Assembly (NCBI RefSeq): GCF_004361835.1
Contig: NZ_SNWD01000001.1
Span: 372,001 to 436,000, forward strand
Source: Stakelama pacifica
Lineage (GTDB): Bacteria; Pseudomonadota; Alphaproteobacteria; Sphingomonadales; Sphingomonadaceae
Direction of reading: 5' to 3'
DNA length: 64,000 bases
Positions 1 to 10,471 of this stretch are shown here, one piece after another (position 1 is the stretch's first letter; every line of letters begins with the position of its first letter). The translations under genes were made by a program, and so were the position numbers. The notes under the pieces were generated by a model. It searched no databases. It was given only the letters and a program-made list of their open reading frames with translations, and was not told where the DNA came from.

Positions 1-1399
1 GCCCCGCCTTATCGGCCCATGCCATGCCTGCAATGTCGATATGCGCCCAGCGAACACCGTCTTCGATAAAGCGCTGAAGGAACTGCGCTGCGGTGATCGA
101 CCCCGCCGCGCGCGGGCCGACATTCTTCATGTCAGCGATCGGCGAATCGATCAGCTTGTTATAGGCATCGCCCATCGGCATCCGCCAAACCGCGTCGCCC
201 GAAGCGAGCCCCGCCGCGGTCAGTTCCTGCGCCAGCGAATCGCTGTTGGTGAACAGCCCCGCCTGTTCATGGCCCAGGCTGACGATCATCGCGCCGGTCA
301 GCGTGGCGAGATCGATGATGGTCTTCGGCTTCAGGTTGCGCTGGACCCAGCACAGCGCGTCGCACAGCACCAGACGCCCCTCGGCATCGGTGTTGATGAC
401 CTCGATCGTCTGACCCGACATGGACGTGACGATATCGCCCGGACGCTGCGCATTGCCGTCGGGCATATTTTCAACGAGGCCGCACACGCCGACGATATTC
501 GCCTTCGCCTTGCGCAGCGCGAGCGCCTTCATCGCGCCGATGACCGCGCCTGCGCCGCCCATGTCCCATTTCATGTCTTCCATGCCCGCGCCGGGCTTCA
601 GCGAGATGCCGCCCGTATCGAAGGTCACGCCCTTGCCAACAAAAGCCAGATCGGGATCGCCCACGCCCTTGCCGTTCCAGCGCATCACCAGCAGCCGTGC
701 CTCACGCGCCGAACCCTGGCTGACGCCGAGCAGCGCGTTCATGCCCAGCTCGCGCATTTCATCCTCGTTCAGCACGGTCAGCTCGATGCCGATCGATTCG
801 AGCTTGCGGGCATGTTCGACAAAGCTTTCAGGATAGAGCTTGTTCGCTGGTTCGGATACCAGCATGCGGGTCAGCTCCATTCCTTTCGTCACCGCATCGA
901 ATTCGCCCCATGCCGCTTCGGTGCCGTCGGGCGCGGCGACGATCGTGACGGTTTCGAGCGTCGGCTTCGACCGCTCGCTCTGCGTCGTGCGATACACATC
1001 ATAGCGCCACGATTTCTGCGCCGCCCCGGCGGCGAATCGCGCAGTCGCTTTCGCGGCGGGCGAGGCAGAAAGCGCGCTGAAATCGACCGTGAGCGATGTG
1101 ACGCCCGACGCGAGGAACCGTGAGACAATCGCCCCGCCTGCGCGTTCGCAATCGGGTTCGTTCGCGCCGCCGATGCCGACCAGAACGATGCGGCGCAACG
1201 TGCCGTCCACCGATGCGAAAACCTCGCTCATCGTTCCCGCTTCGCCTTCGAACCGGTTGGCGGCAGCGGCGTCGCGCACCAGCGAGCCGATATCGGCAGC
1301 GAGCCCGGCCGGTTGCAGCCGGTCGAGCGCGTTTTTCTCGACCGGCAGCACAATGACTTCGGCATCGGCGGGGCGTCCGGCGGCAAACTCGATATTCAT
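1..1399 (-). CDS. pepA: leucyl (cytosol) aminopeptidase PepA, partial
   Basis: This is a cytosolic M17 metallo-aminopeptidase that removes N-terminal residues from peptides using two metal ions. The reverse-strand reading frame is open from an ATG at 1399 to the left edge (466 codons, no stop), so only the extreme C-terminus is missing; the family is usually near 490-500 residues. Visible motifs are VGKGVTFDTGG at about residues 254-264, GMEDMKWDMGGA at about 272-283, and the family signature NTDAEGRL at about 336-343. Together these supply the metal-binding Lys/Asp/Glu set and the catalytic Arg. An AGAGGAAA ribosome site precedes the ATG. It diverges from lptD across a 144-base gap that must carry both promoters. 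Confidence 0.95.
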   Translation of the reverse strand, partial: MNIEFAAGRPADAEVIVLPVEKNALDRLQPAGLAADIGSLVRDAAAANRFEGEAGTMSEVFASVDGTLRRIVLVGIGGANEPDCERAGGAIVSRFLASGVTSLTVDFSALSASPAAKATARFAAGAAQKSWRYDVYRTTQSERSKPTLETVTIVAAPDGTEAAWGEFDAVTKGMELTRMLVSEPANKLYPESFVEHARKLESIGIELTVLNEDEMRELGMNALLGVSQGSAREARLLVMRWNGKGVGDPDLAFVGKGVTFDTGGISLKPGAGMEDMKWDMGGAGAVIGAMKALALRKAKANIVGVCGLVENMPDGNAQRPGDIVTSMSGQTIEVINTDAEGRLVLCDALCWVQRNLKPKTIIDLATLTGAMIVSLGHEQAGLFTNSDSLAQELTAAGLASGDAVWRMPMGDAYNKLIDSPIADMKNVGPRAAGSITAAQFLQRFIEDGVRWAHIDIAGMAWADKAG

Positions 1400-1543
1400 G
1401 CGGATGGATTTCCTCTTGGCTGATTTGCTCTTGTTGCGTCCATGTAGGGATAAAGCAGCGCATCGGCAAAGCCGTCTGCGCATTGCCCTTCCCCGCTACC
1501 GATGCGATAGGGCGCGTTCGTCGCCATCGCGCGGGTTCGGGGA

Positions 1544-3808
1544 GTGAGTTGGAAAATCGTGACGCGTAAGGCCTGCCTGCTATCCTGCGCGGTGCTGTTG
1601 CCCGTGCTTGGCGCAATCCCGGCGCATGCTCAGGATCTGGGCGAACGCCCGGCCGCACCGCCTGCGCCCGAAGCTTCCGCTGCACCGGCGACCGATGATC
1701 AGCAGATCGCGTTCAGCGCCGAAACGCTGGAATATGACAGCAAGAGCGAGATCGTGACCGCCTCGGGCGATGTCCATCTTTCGCGCGAGGGCAATCGCCT
1801 GCGCGCCGATAAGGTCGTGTGGAACCGCAAGACCGGGCAGGTCGTGGCGACCGGAAATATCGCCGCCACGAACCCGCAGGGCGATATCGCCTATGGCGAC
1901 CAGATGGAGCTTACCGATGCGCTGAAAGGCGGCGCAATCGAGAATATGCTCGTGGTGCTGGATCAGGGCGGCCGTCTTGCCGCGCGCGACGGCAATCGCG
2001 ACGAAAACGGCGTCATCACGGTCAACCACGCCGCCTATACGGGCTGTTCGGTGACCGATTCGGCCGGTTGTCCCAAAGAGCCCTCCTGGAAGATCACTGC
2101 CCGCAAAGTGGTGTATAATCCGCAGGAAAAGCGCATTCGCTATAGCGGCGCCACGCTGCAGCTGTTCGGCATGCCGGTGGTCCCGCTTCCCTCCTTTTCG
2201 CACCCCGTCGGCGGTGAGAGCGACAGCGGTCTGCTCGCGCCCTCGATCCGCTATGACCGGGTGAACGGTTTTGAAGCTGCCGTCCCGTATTTCATCAGCT
2301 TCGCGCCCGATCGCGACCTGACGATTACGCCGCATCTGTTCTCGGACGCGCTGCCGATGCTGCAGGCGGAATATCGCGAGCTGAACGATGACGGCGCGTT
2401 TCGGGTGACCGGCTATCTGACCTATAGCCGCCAGGCCGACGATCGGATCAGCGCCGATACGCAGGTTAGCAGCGACAACAAATTTCGCGGCTATATCGAT
2501 GGTTCGGGCACCTATCAGTTTACGCCGAACTGGAGCGCAAGCGCTTCGATTCGGGTGGCCAGCGATCAGACCTTTCTTCGCCGCTACGATATTTCGCGCG
2601 TCGACCGGCTGCGCAACAATCTCCGAGTCGAGCGGATCGACCGGAACAGCTATTTCGCGATCAACGGATGGGCAGTTCAGACCCTGCGCCCGGACGAGCG
2701 TCAGGGATTGCAACCGATCGCCCTGCCGGAGATCGACTATCGACGCCGCATTTCCGGCGTCATCTCCGACGGCGTTCTCAATCTTCAGCTGAACAGCCTC
2801 GCGATCACCCGTACTGCCGGGCAGGATACGCAGCGCGCCTTTGCATCCGCCGAATGGGATTTGCGGCGGATCACCCCCTGGGGGCAGGAGGTCACGCTCA
2901 CCGCCTATGCGCGCGGCGATATCTATCACACCTCTGATATCCTCGCGACCGACGTGGTCAGCTATCGCGGCAAGGACGGATTTCAGGGACGCGCTATCGC
3001 GGCAGTTGCGGTCGATGTGAAATGGCCCTTTGTCGGCACCTTTCTGTCGGGAACGCAGCGCCTGACCCCGCGCGTGCAGATGGTCGCCTCGCCGCCGATC
3101 CGCAATCTCGATATTCCCAACGAAGATGCACGCGCGGTGGACCTTGAGGATTCGAATCTTTTCGCGCTCAACCGCTTCCCGGGCTATGACCGGTTCGAGG
3201 ATTCGACCCGCTTCACATACGGGTTTGACTGGGCGATCACGCTGCCCGGGCTGACGATCGACGCCACTGCCGGGCAAAGCTATCGCCTGTCGTCACAGGC
3301 AAGCATCCTGCCCGACGGAACCGGCTTTACCGACCGTTTTTCCGACTTCGTGGGACGAACCGAGATCCGCTATCGCGATTTCGTCGCGCTCACCCATCGC
3401 TATCGTCTCGACAAGGACAATCTGGCGATCCGGCGGAACGAGATCGATGCGACGATCGGGTCGCGTAAGACATATCTGCTGCTCGGCTATCTCCGCCTCA
3501 ACCGTAACATCACCGCCGATCTGGAGGATTTGCGCGACCGGGAGGAGGCGCGTGTCGGCGGCCGCGTCGCCTTTGCGAAATTCTGGTCGGTGTACGGTTC
3601 GGCGACGATCGACCTTACCGATGCCCGCGAAGATCCGATCTCACGTTCGGACGGGTTCGAACCGGTTCGCCACCGGCTGGGCCTTGTCTATGAAGACGAT
3701 TGCCTGAAACTTGGGGTCAGCTGGCGCCGCTATTATCAGGATACGGGTGACGCGCGGCGGGGAAACAGTTACCTCCTTACCCTTTCGTTAAAGAATCTTG
3801 GCCGCTAA
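1544..3808 (+). CDS. lptD: LPS-assembly outer membrane protein LptD
   Basis: LptD is the outer-membrane beta-barrel that inserts lipopolysaccharide into the outer leaflet with LptE. The 754-residue protein starts with a signal peptide (about residues 1-30, ending AHAQ). An OstA-like N-terminal domain (about 55-170) and a long C-terminal barrel follow. Cysteines at 168 and 176 and one near the C-terminus (DDCLKLG) are candidates for the structural disulfides known in this family. The start taken is GTG 1544; a second GTG at 1559 would give a tidier signal peptide and cannot be excluded. It heads an operon with surA, an outer-membrane-protein chaperone on which LptD folding depends in other bacteria, then pdxA and rsmA. 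Confidence 0.95.
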   Translation: MSWKIVTRKACLLSCAVLLPVLGAIPAHAQDLGERPAAPPAPEASAAPATDDQQIAFSAETLEYDSKSEIVTASGDVHLSREGNRLRADKVVWNRKTGQVVATGNIAATNPQGDIAYGDQMELTDALKGGAIENMLVVLDQGGRLAARDGNRDENGVITVNHAAYTGCSVTDSAGCPKEPSWKITARKVVYNPQEKRIRYSGATLQLFGMPVVPLPSFSHPVGGESDSGLLAPSIRYDRVNGFEAAVPYFISFAPDRDLTITPHLFSDALPMLQAEYRELNDDGAFRVTGYLTYSRQADDRISADTQVSSDNKFRGYIDGSGTYQFTPNWSASASIRVASDQTFLRRYDISRVDRLRNNLRVERIDRNSYFAINGWAVQTLRPDERQGLQPIALPEIDYRRRISGVISDGVLNLQLNSLAITRTAGQDTQRAFASAEWDLRRITPWGQEVTLTAYARGDIYHTSDILATDVVSYRGKDGFQGRAIAAVAVDVKWPFVGTFLSGTQRLTPRVQMVASPPIRNLDIPNEDARAVDLEDSNLFALNRFPGYDRFEDSTRFTYGFDWAITLPGLTIDATAGQSYRLSSQASILPDGTGFTDRFSDFVGRTEIRYRDFVALTHRYRLDKDNLAIRRNEIDATIGSRKTYLLLGYLRLNRNITADLEDLRDREEARVGGRVAFAKFWSVYGSATIDLTDAREDPISRSDGFEPVRHRLGLVYEDDCLKLGVSWRRYYQDTGDARRGNSYLLTLSLKNLGR

Positions 3809-3893
3809 GCCCGTGTTCATGCGGTTCATGCGAAAAATTGCACAAAGCGGCGATGCCCGCACGATGAATGAGGTTCGAAACCAGGTGATCAAC

Positions 3894-5240
3894 GTGAATT
3901 CGAAGGCTAAGCGTTTTGCCCGCATCCTGTCGGCGATGGGCGGCCTTGCCGCTGCATCGGCGCTCTCTGCGCAGACGGTGCCGGATGACCAGACTCCGGA
4001 TGCCGGTCTGGACCTGCCTAAGAATCTTCAGATTTTCGGCAAGGTCGATCCCAATGTGCGTCGGCCGACCGCGATCGTGAACAACAGCGTGATTACGGGA
4101 ACCGATGTCGATCACCGTCTCGCCATGGTCGCCTCGCTCAACCAGATGCAGATTGCGCCCGATGAGCGGCAGCAGCTGAAATTGCAGATATTGCGCACGC
4201 TGATCGACGAAACGCTTGAGATACAGCAGGCCAAGGCCAAGGATATTGTGGTGTCTCAGGGCGAGATCGATCAGAGCTATGATCGTATCGCGCACCGGTT
4301 CAACAAGACTCCCGAAGAGTTCGACGCTTATCTTCGCGAAATCGGGTCCGCACCCGCTTCGCTGAAGCGCCAGATCGAGGGCGAGATTGCCTGGAGCCGC
4401 CTGCTTCAGAGCCAGGTCGAACCGTTCGTCAATGTCGGCGATGCCGAAGTGAACGCGATCCTCGACCGACTGAAAGCTTCCAAGGGGACCGAGGAATATC
4501 ACCTCAAGGAAATCTACCTTCCCTCCGATGATCGCAGCGAACAGCAGATCGTCGCGACGATGAAGGAGATTACCGAGAAGCTTAAACAGGGCGTGCCGTT
4601 CGAAAATCTTGCGCGCACCTATTCCGAAGCGACGACCAGCGTTCGCGGCGGTGATCTCGACTGGGTACGCAGCGAAATGCTGCCCGCCTCGATGGTCAAT
4701 GCCGTTCAGTCGATGCAGGTTGGCCAGATTGCCGGGCCGGTCGAAGTGCCCGGCGGCTTTTCGCTGCTCTATCTGGTCGATAAACGTCAGGTGCTGACCG
4801 CCGATCCGCGCGATGCCGTGCTCAGCCTGCGCCAGATGACGCTGACCTTCCCCGCCGGGACCAGCGAGGCTGCTGGCAAGGCAAAGGCGCAGGAACTGGC
4901 CACCGCATCGAGCAAGCTGCAGGGCTGCGGCGCGGTTCCTGCAGTTGCGCAGAAGATCGGCGCGGAAGTGGTCGACAATGATGCGGTGCGCATCCGCGAT
5001 CTTCCGCCCCAGCTTCAGGACATCATGATGAAGCTGAAGGTCGGTGAAGCGACCCCGCCCTTCGGTTCGATGGATCAGGGCGTGCGCGTGCTCGTATTAT
5101 GTGGCCGCGACGATCCGAAAGGGGGTACACTGCCCTCGCCTGACAAGGTACAGGCGCAATTGGAACAGGAACGTGTCAATCTTCGCGCACAGCGGATGCT
5201 TCGCGATCTGAGACGCGATGCCATTATCGAATATCGCTGA
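3894..5240 (+). CDS. surA: periplasmic chaperone / peptidyl-prolyl isomerase SurA
   Basis: SurA escorts unfolded outer-membrane proteins across the periplasm. Starting at GTG 3894 gives 448 residues with a good signal peptide (basic MNSKAKRF, hydrophobic core, ASALSAQ cleavage region) and an AGGTG ribosome site 6 bases upstream. The frame is open further upstream, through ATG 3864 to a TTG at 3798 overlapping the lptD stop, but those starts give an overlong n-region. A SurA_N-type helical region is followed by one clear parvulin domain (about residues 205-305). A degenerate second one ends in a VRVLVLCGR strand. It sits between lptD and pdxA, the common proteobacterial order. Confidence 0.92.
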   Translation: MNSKAKRFARILSAMGGLAAASALSAQTVPDDQTPDAGLDLPKNLQIFGKVDPNVRRPTAIVNNSVITGTDVDHRLAMVASLNQMQIAPDERQQLKLQILRTLIDETLEIQQAKAKDIVVSQGEIDQSYDRIAHRFNKTPEEFDAYLREIGSAPASLKRQIEGEIAWSRLLQSQVEPFVNVGDAEVNAILDRLKASKGTEEYHLKEIYLPSDDRSEQQIVATMKEITEKLKQGVPFENLARTYSEATTSVRGGDLDWVRSEMLPASMVNAVQSMQVGQIAGPVEVPGGFSLLYLVDKRQVLTADPRDAVLSLRQMTLTFPAGTSEAAGKAKAQELATASSKLQGCGAVPAVAQKIGAEVVDNDAVRIRDLPPQLQDIMMKLKVGEATPPFGSMDQGVRVLVLCGRDDPKGGTLPSPDKVQAQLEQERVNLRAQRMLRDLRRDAIIEYR

Positions 5241-5250
5241 GGAGAAAGCC

Positions 5251-6252
5251 ATGATTCGCCCCCTCGCCGTCGCAATGGGCGATCCGGCGGGAGTCGGGCC
5301 GGAAATCGTGGCCAAGGCCTGGCAGGGCCGGGAGCTTCATCAGCTTGAACCCTTTTTCGCGGTCGGCAATATCCGGGCGATTGAGGCAGTGTGGGACGGC
5401 CCGGTGCGCGTGATCGGCGATCCCGATGAGGCGCGGGGAATATTCGGGGAGGCGCTGCCGCTGCTGTCGGTCGACGATAGCAGCGAAGTCGTCCCCGGCG
5501 TGCCCGATATTCCCGGCGCGCGCTGTGCGCTTTTGTCGCTTGAGCTGGCCGTGGGGCTCGCCCGGTCGGGTGCCGCCGGCGCGCTGGTAACGGCGCCGGT
5601 CTCCAAAGCGCGACTCTACGATATCGGTTTCACCCATCCCGGCCAGACCGAATTCGTCGCCGAACGCTGCGGCGTGTCGAAAGACAATGCGGTGATGATG
5701 CTCGCCGGACCGACGCTGCGCGTCGTGCCGATCACCACGCATATTCCGCTGGCAAAGGTGAGCGAAACGCTTTCGGTCGAACTGATCGTGAATAAGGGCC
5801 ACGCCACGGCGCGCGGATTGCAGCGCAATTTCGGGATCGAAAAGCCGCGCCTCGCTTTTGCCGGGTTCAACCCGCATGCCGGGGAAAGCGGCGCGATCGG
5901 CACCGAAGAGATTGATTGCATCCAGCCGGCGGTGGAAATTCTTCGCGCCGAAGGGATCGATGCGACCGGCCCGTTTGCCGCCGACACCATGTTTCATCCC
6001 CGCGCCCGCGCCACTTTTGACGCAGCATTGTGCCCCTATCACGATCAGGCGCTGATCCCGATCAAGACGCTCCATTTCGATGAAGGCGTCAATATCACGC
6101 TTGGCCTGCCGATCGTGCGGACCTCGCCCGATCATGGCACTGCATTCGGCATTGCGGGCACCGATCAGGCCGAACCCGGCGCGATGATCGCCGCGATCCG
6201 TCTTGCTGCATCGGCGGCGGGACGCCGCGCAAAGGCAAGCGCGTCGGCATGA
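5251..6252 (+). CDS. pdxA: 4-hydroxythreonine-4-phosphate dehydrogenase PdxA
   Basis: PdxA oxidises 4-phosphohydroxy-L-threonine in the DXP-dependent pyridoxal phosphate pathway in the cytosol. The 333-residue protein has the N-terminal family motif [10 protein letters not shown] (residues 10-19). It also has metal-binding histidines in TTHIPL and in [12 protein letters not shown]. The ATG at 5251 is chosen because GGAG lies directly after the surA stop at a normal spacing; the longer open frame to 5218 lies inside surA. The stop overlaps the rsmA start as ATGA, suggesting translational coupling. Confidence 0.96.
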   Translation: MIRPLAVAMGDPAGVGPEIVAKAWQGRELHQLEPFFAVGNIRAIEAVWDGPVRVIGDPDEARGIFGEALPLLSVDDSSEVVPGVPDIPGARCALLSLELAVGLARSGAAGALVTAPVSKARLYDIGFTHPGQTEFVAERCGVSKDNAVMMLAGPTLRVVPITTHIPLAKVSETLSVELIVNKGHATARGLQRNFGIEKPRLAFAGFNPHAGESGAIGTEEIDCIQPAVEILRAEGIDATGPFAADTMFHPRARATFDAALCPYHDQALIPIKTLHFDEGVNITLGLPIVRTSPDHGTAFGIAGTDQAEPGAMIAAIRLAASAAGRRAKASASA

Positions 6253-7082
6253 CCAGTCCCGTCGACCTCCCGCCGCTTCGGGAGGTTATTCGCGAGCATG
6301 GATTGTCGGCCAGCAAGGCGCTCGGCCAGAATTTTCTGTTCGATTCGCAGCTTTTGGCGCGGATCGCCGCCATTCCCGGCGATCTGACGGATAGGCCGGT
6401 GCTGGAGATCGGCCCCGGCCCCGGCGGCCTGACCCGCGCGCTGCTCGCGGCGGGAGCCCGCGTCACGGCGATTGAGCGGGACCGTCGCTGCATCCCGGCG
6501 CTGGCGCAGCTGGGTGAGGCCTATCCCGGCCGCCTGACGCTGATCGAAGGCGATGCGCTGGCGATCGATATGCCCGGGCTGTTCGACGAAGCGCCTGCGA
6601 TCGTCGCCAATCTTCCCTATAATGTCGGAACCGCGCTGCTCGTGAGCTGGCTGTCGGCGGACTGGCTGCCCTGGTGGCGCAGCCTGACGCTGATGTTTCA
6701 GCGAGAGGTTGCCGAACGGATTGTGGCAAAGCCCGGCAGCGATGCTTATGGCCGGCTCGCCATTTTGTCGCAGTGGCGCAGCCATGCGCGCATCGCCATG
6801 CCGGTGCACCGTTCCGCTTTCACCCCGCCGCCAAAGGTGATGTCAGCGGTGGTGCATATCACCCCGACCGAGGCGCCGGACGATATCTGCCCGGCGAAGC
6901 TGGAAGCAATCACTGCCGCCGCATTCGGGCAGCGGCGCAAGATGCTGCGTCAGTCGCTTAAATGCGTTCCGGGGGCGCTCGATGCGCTGGAGGCGCTATC
7001 GATCGATCCCACCCGCCGCGCGGAAACGCTGTCGATCGACGATTATGTCGCCATCGCGCGGCAGCTACAGCCTATTGCTTAG
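6249..7082 (+). CDS. rsmA: 16S rRNA dimethyladenosine transferase RsmA (KsgA)
   Basis: RsmA dimethylates two adjacent adenines in the 3'-terminal hairpin of 16S rRNA, a late check on small-subunit assembly. The 277-residue protein shows the N-terminal GQNFLFD motif, the SAM-binding loop [15 protein letters not shown] (about residues 50-64) and the catalytic NLPYNVGT motif (about 121-128). A C-terminal segment contains [11 protein letters not shown]. It is the last gene of the lptD-surA-pdxA-rsmA operon, overlapping pdxA by 4 bases. Its 3' end overlaps the convergent TPR gene by 11 bases, so no separate terminator fits between them. Confidence 0.96.
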   Translation: MTSPVDLPPLREVIREHGLSASKALGQNFLFDSQLLARIAAIPGDLTDRPVLEIGPGPGGLTRALLAAGARVTAIERDRRCIPALAQLGEAYPGRLTLIEGDALAIDMPGLFDEAPAIVANLPYNVGTALLVSWLSADWLPWWRSLTLMFQREVAERIVAKPGSDAYGRLAILSQWRSHARIAMPVHRSAFTPPPKVMSAVVHITPTEAPDDICPAKLEAITAAAFGQRRKMLRQSLKCVPGALDALEALSIDPTRRAETLSIDDYVAIARQLQPIA

Positions 7083-7593
7083 CAGTTTCGGGCGTATCAG
7101 CGTCCGGATTCACGTCCTGCTGCGCAGTTGCCTGAGGCGGCGGCCCTTTTTTGATCGTCGCGGCGAGCTGCACAGCAGGCGCGCAGCTGTCTTTGCCGCA
7201 GATCTTCTCGATCTTGGCGAGATTTTCCTTGGCCCGCACGACGGCACCCTTGGTCACCAGCGCTTCGCCCTGCCCCTTCAGAGCGTCGAGATCATTGGGT
7301 TCGAGCCGCAGCGCTTCACGATACAGGCGGATCGCCCGGCCGGGCAGACCCTGTCCGCGCGCGACTTTTGCCAGCGCGTTGAACGCCATGCGGTTACGCG
7401 GATCGACGGCAAGCGCGGTCTCCAGCGTGTTGCGCGCGCCCGCCAGATTGCCCGCGGCCAGCTTTGCTTCGCCCTGTTTCAGCAATGCCATGGATCGCGG
7501 ATCGATCTGATCGTCGGGCCGCTGGCCGTATAGCGAGGTCGAAACGCATAGCAGCGTCAGCGCGACCGCTGCCGAGACCGAGGTTATACGCAT
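7072..7593 (-). CDS. exported TPR-repeat protein, function unknown
   Basis: A 173-residue protein with a signal peptide ([20 protein letters not shown], cut near YGQ). Tetratricopeptide repeats cover about residues 35-115 (repeat hallmarks [18 protein letters not shown] and [13 protein letters not shown]). The two cysteines in [10 protein letters not shown] could form a periplasmic disulfide. The C-terminus is rich in Pro, Gln and Asp and probably disordered. Such proteins usually scaffold protein contacts, but nothing here names a partner. The start at 7593 is chosen because it opens the signal peptide; an open frame extends upstream. It lies 32 bases downstream of the RsmB-type methyltransferase and may be cotranscribed with it. 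Confidence 0.8.
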   Translation of the reverse strand: MRITSVSAAVALTLLCVSTSLYGQRPDDQIDPRSMALLKQGEAKLAAGNLAGARNTLETALAVDPRNRMAFNALAKVARGQGLPGRAIRLYREALRLEPNDLDALKGQGEALVTKGAVVRAKENLAKIEKICGKDSCAPAVQLAATIKKGPPPQATAQQDVNPDADTPETAKQ

Positions 7594-7625
7594 GAATATC
7601 TCCGAAACTGAACGCGTTTCCGGCG

Positions 7626-8813
7626 CTAGCATGGCCGTGTGAGCCTTGCGACAAAAAAGCCGTCGGTGGCATCGCTGGCGGGGGTGAGGCGCATGCCTTT
7701 GCCATGCGCGCTTCCGGCGGGCAGGACAAGCGGCACCGCTTCCCACCCGGGGTGACGGGCCAGAAACGCATCGACCTGCCCGCGCCCTTCGCTGTCGAGC
7801 AGCGAACAGACGATATGGATCAGCGCGCCACCGGGCCGGACCAGCGCCGCGCCCATGTCGAGCAGCCGGGCCTGAAGCCCGGTCAGCCGCGCTAGGCGAT
7901 CGGGCGTCAGCCGCCAGCGCGCTTCGGGATTGCGCCGCCAAGTGCCGGTCCCCGAACAGGGCGCATCGACCAGCACCACATCGGCGCTGTCGGTGAGATC
8001 GGCCAGCGCCTCTGCCTCACGTCCGGGATTGAGCAGCCGCGTCTCGGCGATGCTCACCCCCGCCCGTTCGGCCCGCGCCGGGAGCCGCGACAGCCGCGCC
8101 CGATCGCTGTCGCTCGCCACGATCCGCCCGCGATTCGCCATCATCGCGGCCATGGCAAGCGTCTTGCCGCCGCCGCCCGCGCACAGATCGACGACCAGCA
8201 TGCCCGGCCCCGCCGCGCTGGCGAGTGTCACTGCCTGACTGCCCGCATCCTGTATTTCGAAGCCGCCGCTTTCGAACAGAGGATGGCGTTCGAGCCGGTG
8301 CTCGCCCGGCAGCCGTAGCCCCAGCGGCGCGGCGGCGATCGCTTCGCCTTCGCCGAGCGCTTCGGCCACGTCTTCGATCTTGGCCCGCAGCGGATTGACG
8401 CGGATGTCGAGCGGCGCGCGGTCAAGCAATGCCGCCTGTTGCGCCTCCGTCACACCGGATTCGGCGAGCGCATCGACCAGCCATTGCGGCGCGACACCGG
8501 CCTCTGCCACCGCCTCGTCAGTCCCGATCGCTTCGGGTGCATAATCGCCCGCGCCGAAATGCGCCGTCAGATCGGGCTGCCGCCGGGCCAGCGCCAGCAT
8601 TGCCGCGCGTCCGCTCGCCGGACGTTCGCCCAGCAAGCGGATCGCGTCATAGACGAGTTCGCGCACCGCTCGCCGGTCCTTCGACCCGGCATAGCGCCGA
8701 GCCGCAAAATAGCGCGCGATCAGCGTATCTGCTGCCGCGCCCTGATCGCGCGCGGCGGCGATGATCTGGTCAAGCAGCTCGATCGCGGCCTGGGTGCGTG
8801 CCTCGGGCCTCAT
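7626..8813 (-). CDS. RsmB/NOP-family RNA (cytosine-5) methyltransferase
   Basis: A SAM-dependent m5C methyltransferase acting on rRNA or tRNA; the family includes RsmB (16S C967). The 395-residue protein has an N-terminal NusB-like helical part (about 1-130). The SAM loop VDLCAGGGGKTLAMAA and the motif IV DAPCSGTGTWRRNPEARW follow. A second conserved cysteine stands in IHIVCSLLDSEG. Both family cysteines, the nucleophile and the release helper, are therefore present, although the second motif departs from the usual TCS form. It is encoded 9 bases downstream of guaB. The exact target base cannot be read from sequence. Confidence 0.9.
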   Translation of the reverse strand: MRPEARTQAAIELLDQIIAAARDQGAAADTLIARYFAARRYAGSKDRRAVRELVYDAIRLLGERPASGRAAMLALARRQPDLTAHFGAGDYAPEAIGTDEAVAEAGVAPQWLVDALAESGVTEAQQAALLDRAPLDIRVNPLRAKIEDVAEALGEGEAIAAAPLGLRLPGEHRLERHPLFESGGFEIQDAGSQAVTLASAAGPGMLVVDLCAGGGGKTLAMAAMMANRGRIVASDSDRARLSRLPARAERAGVSIAETRLLNPGREAEALADLTDSADVVLVDAPCSGTGTWRRNPEARWRLTPDRLARLTGLQARLLDMGAALVRPGGALIHIVCSLLDSEGRGQVDAFLARHPGWEAVPLVLPAGSAHGKGMRLTPASDATDGFFVARLTRPC

Positions 8814-8822
8814 GCAATCGCC

Positions 8823-10352
<1,530 letters not shown>

Positions 10353-10471
10353 CTAGTAGGCGAAGACAGGAAAAGCCGTTCGCTCGCCGATGCAGCAGCG
10401 CCCGACCGTGACAAATGCAACCTGTCCGGCTTAGGATTGCCTATCGTCACCGCTCATTGCCGGAGAGCCGC

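Noticed and set aside
41..1123. A 360-codon plus-strand frame at the left edge
   Set aside because: It lies opposite pepA, whose metal-site motifs are complete on the minus strand.
1580..3277. A 565-codon minus-strand frame inside lptD
   Set aside because: It is a shadow of lptD, whose signal peptide, OstA domain and barrel fit the plus strand.
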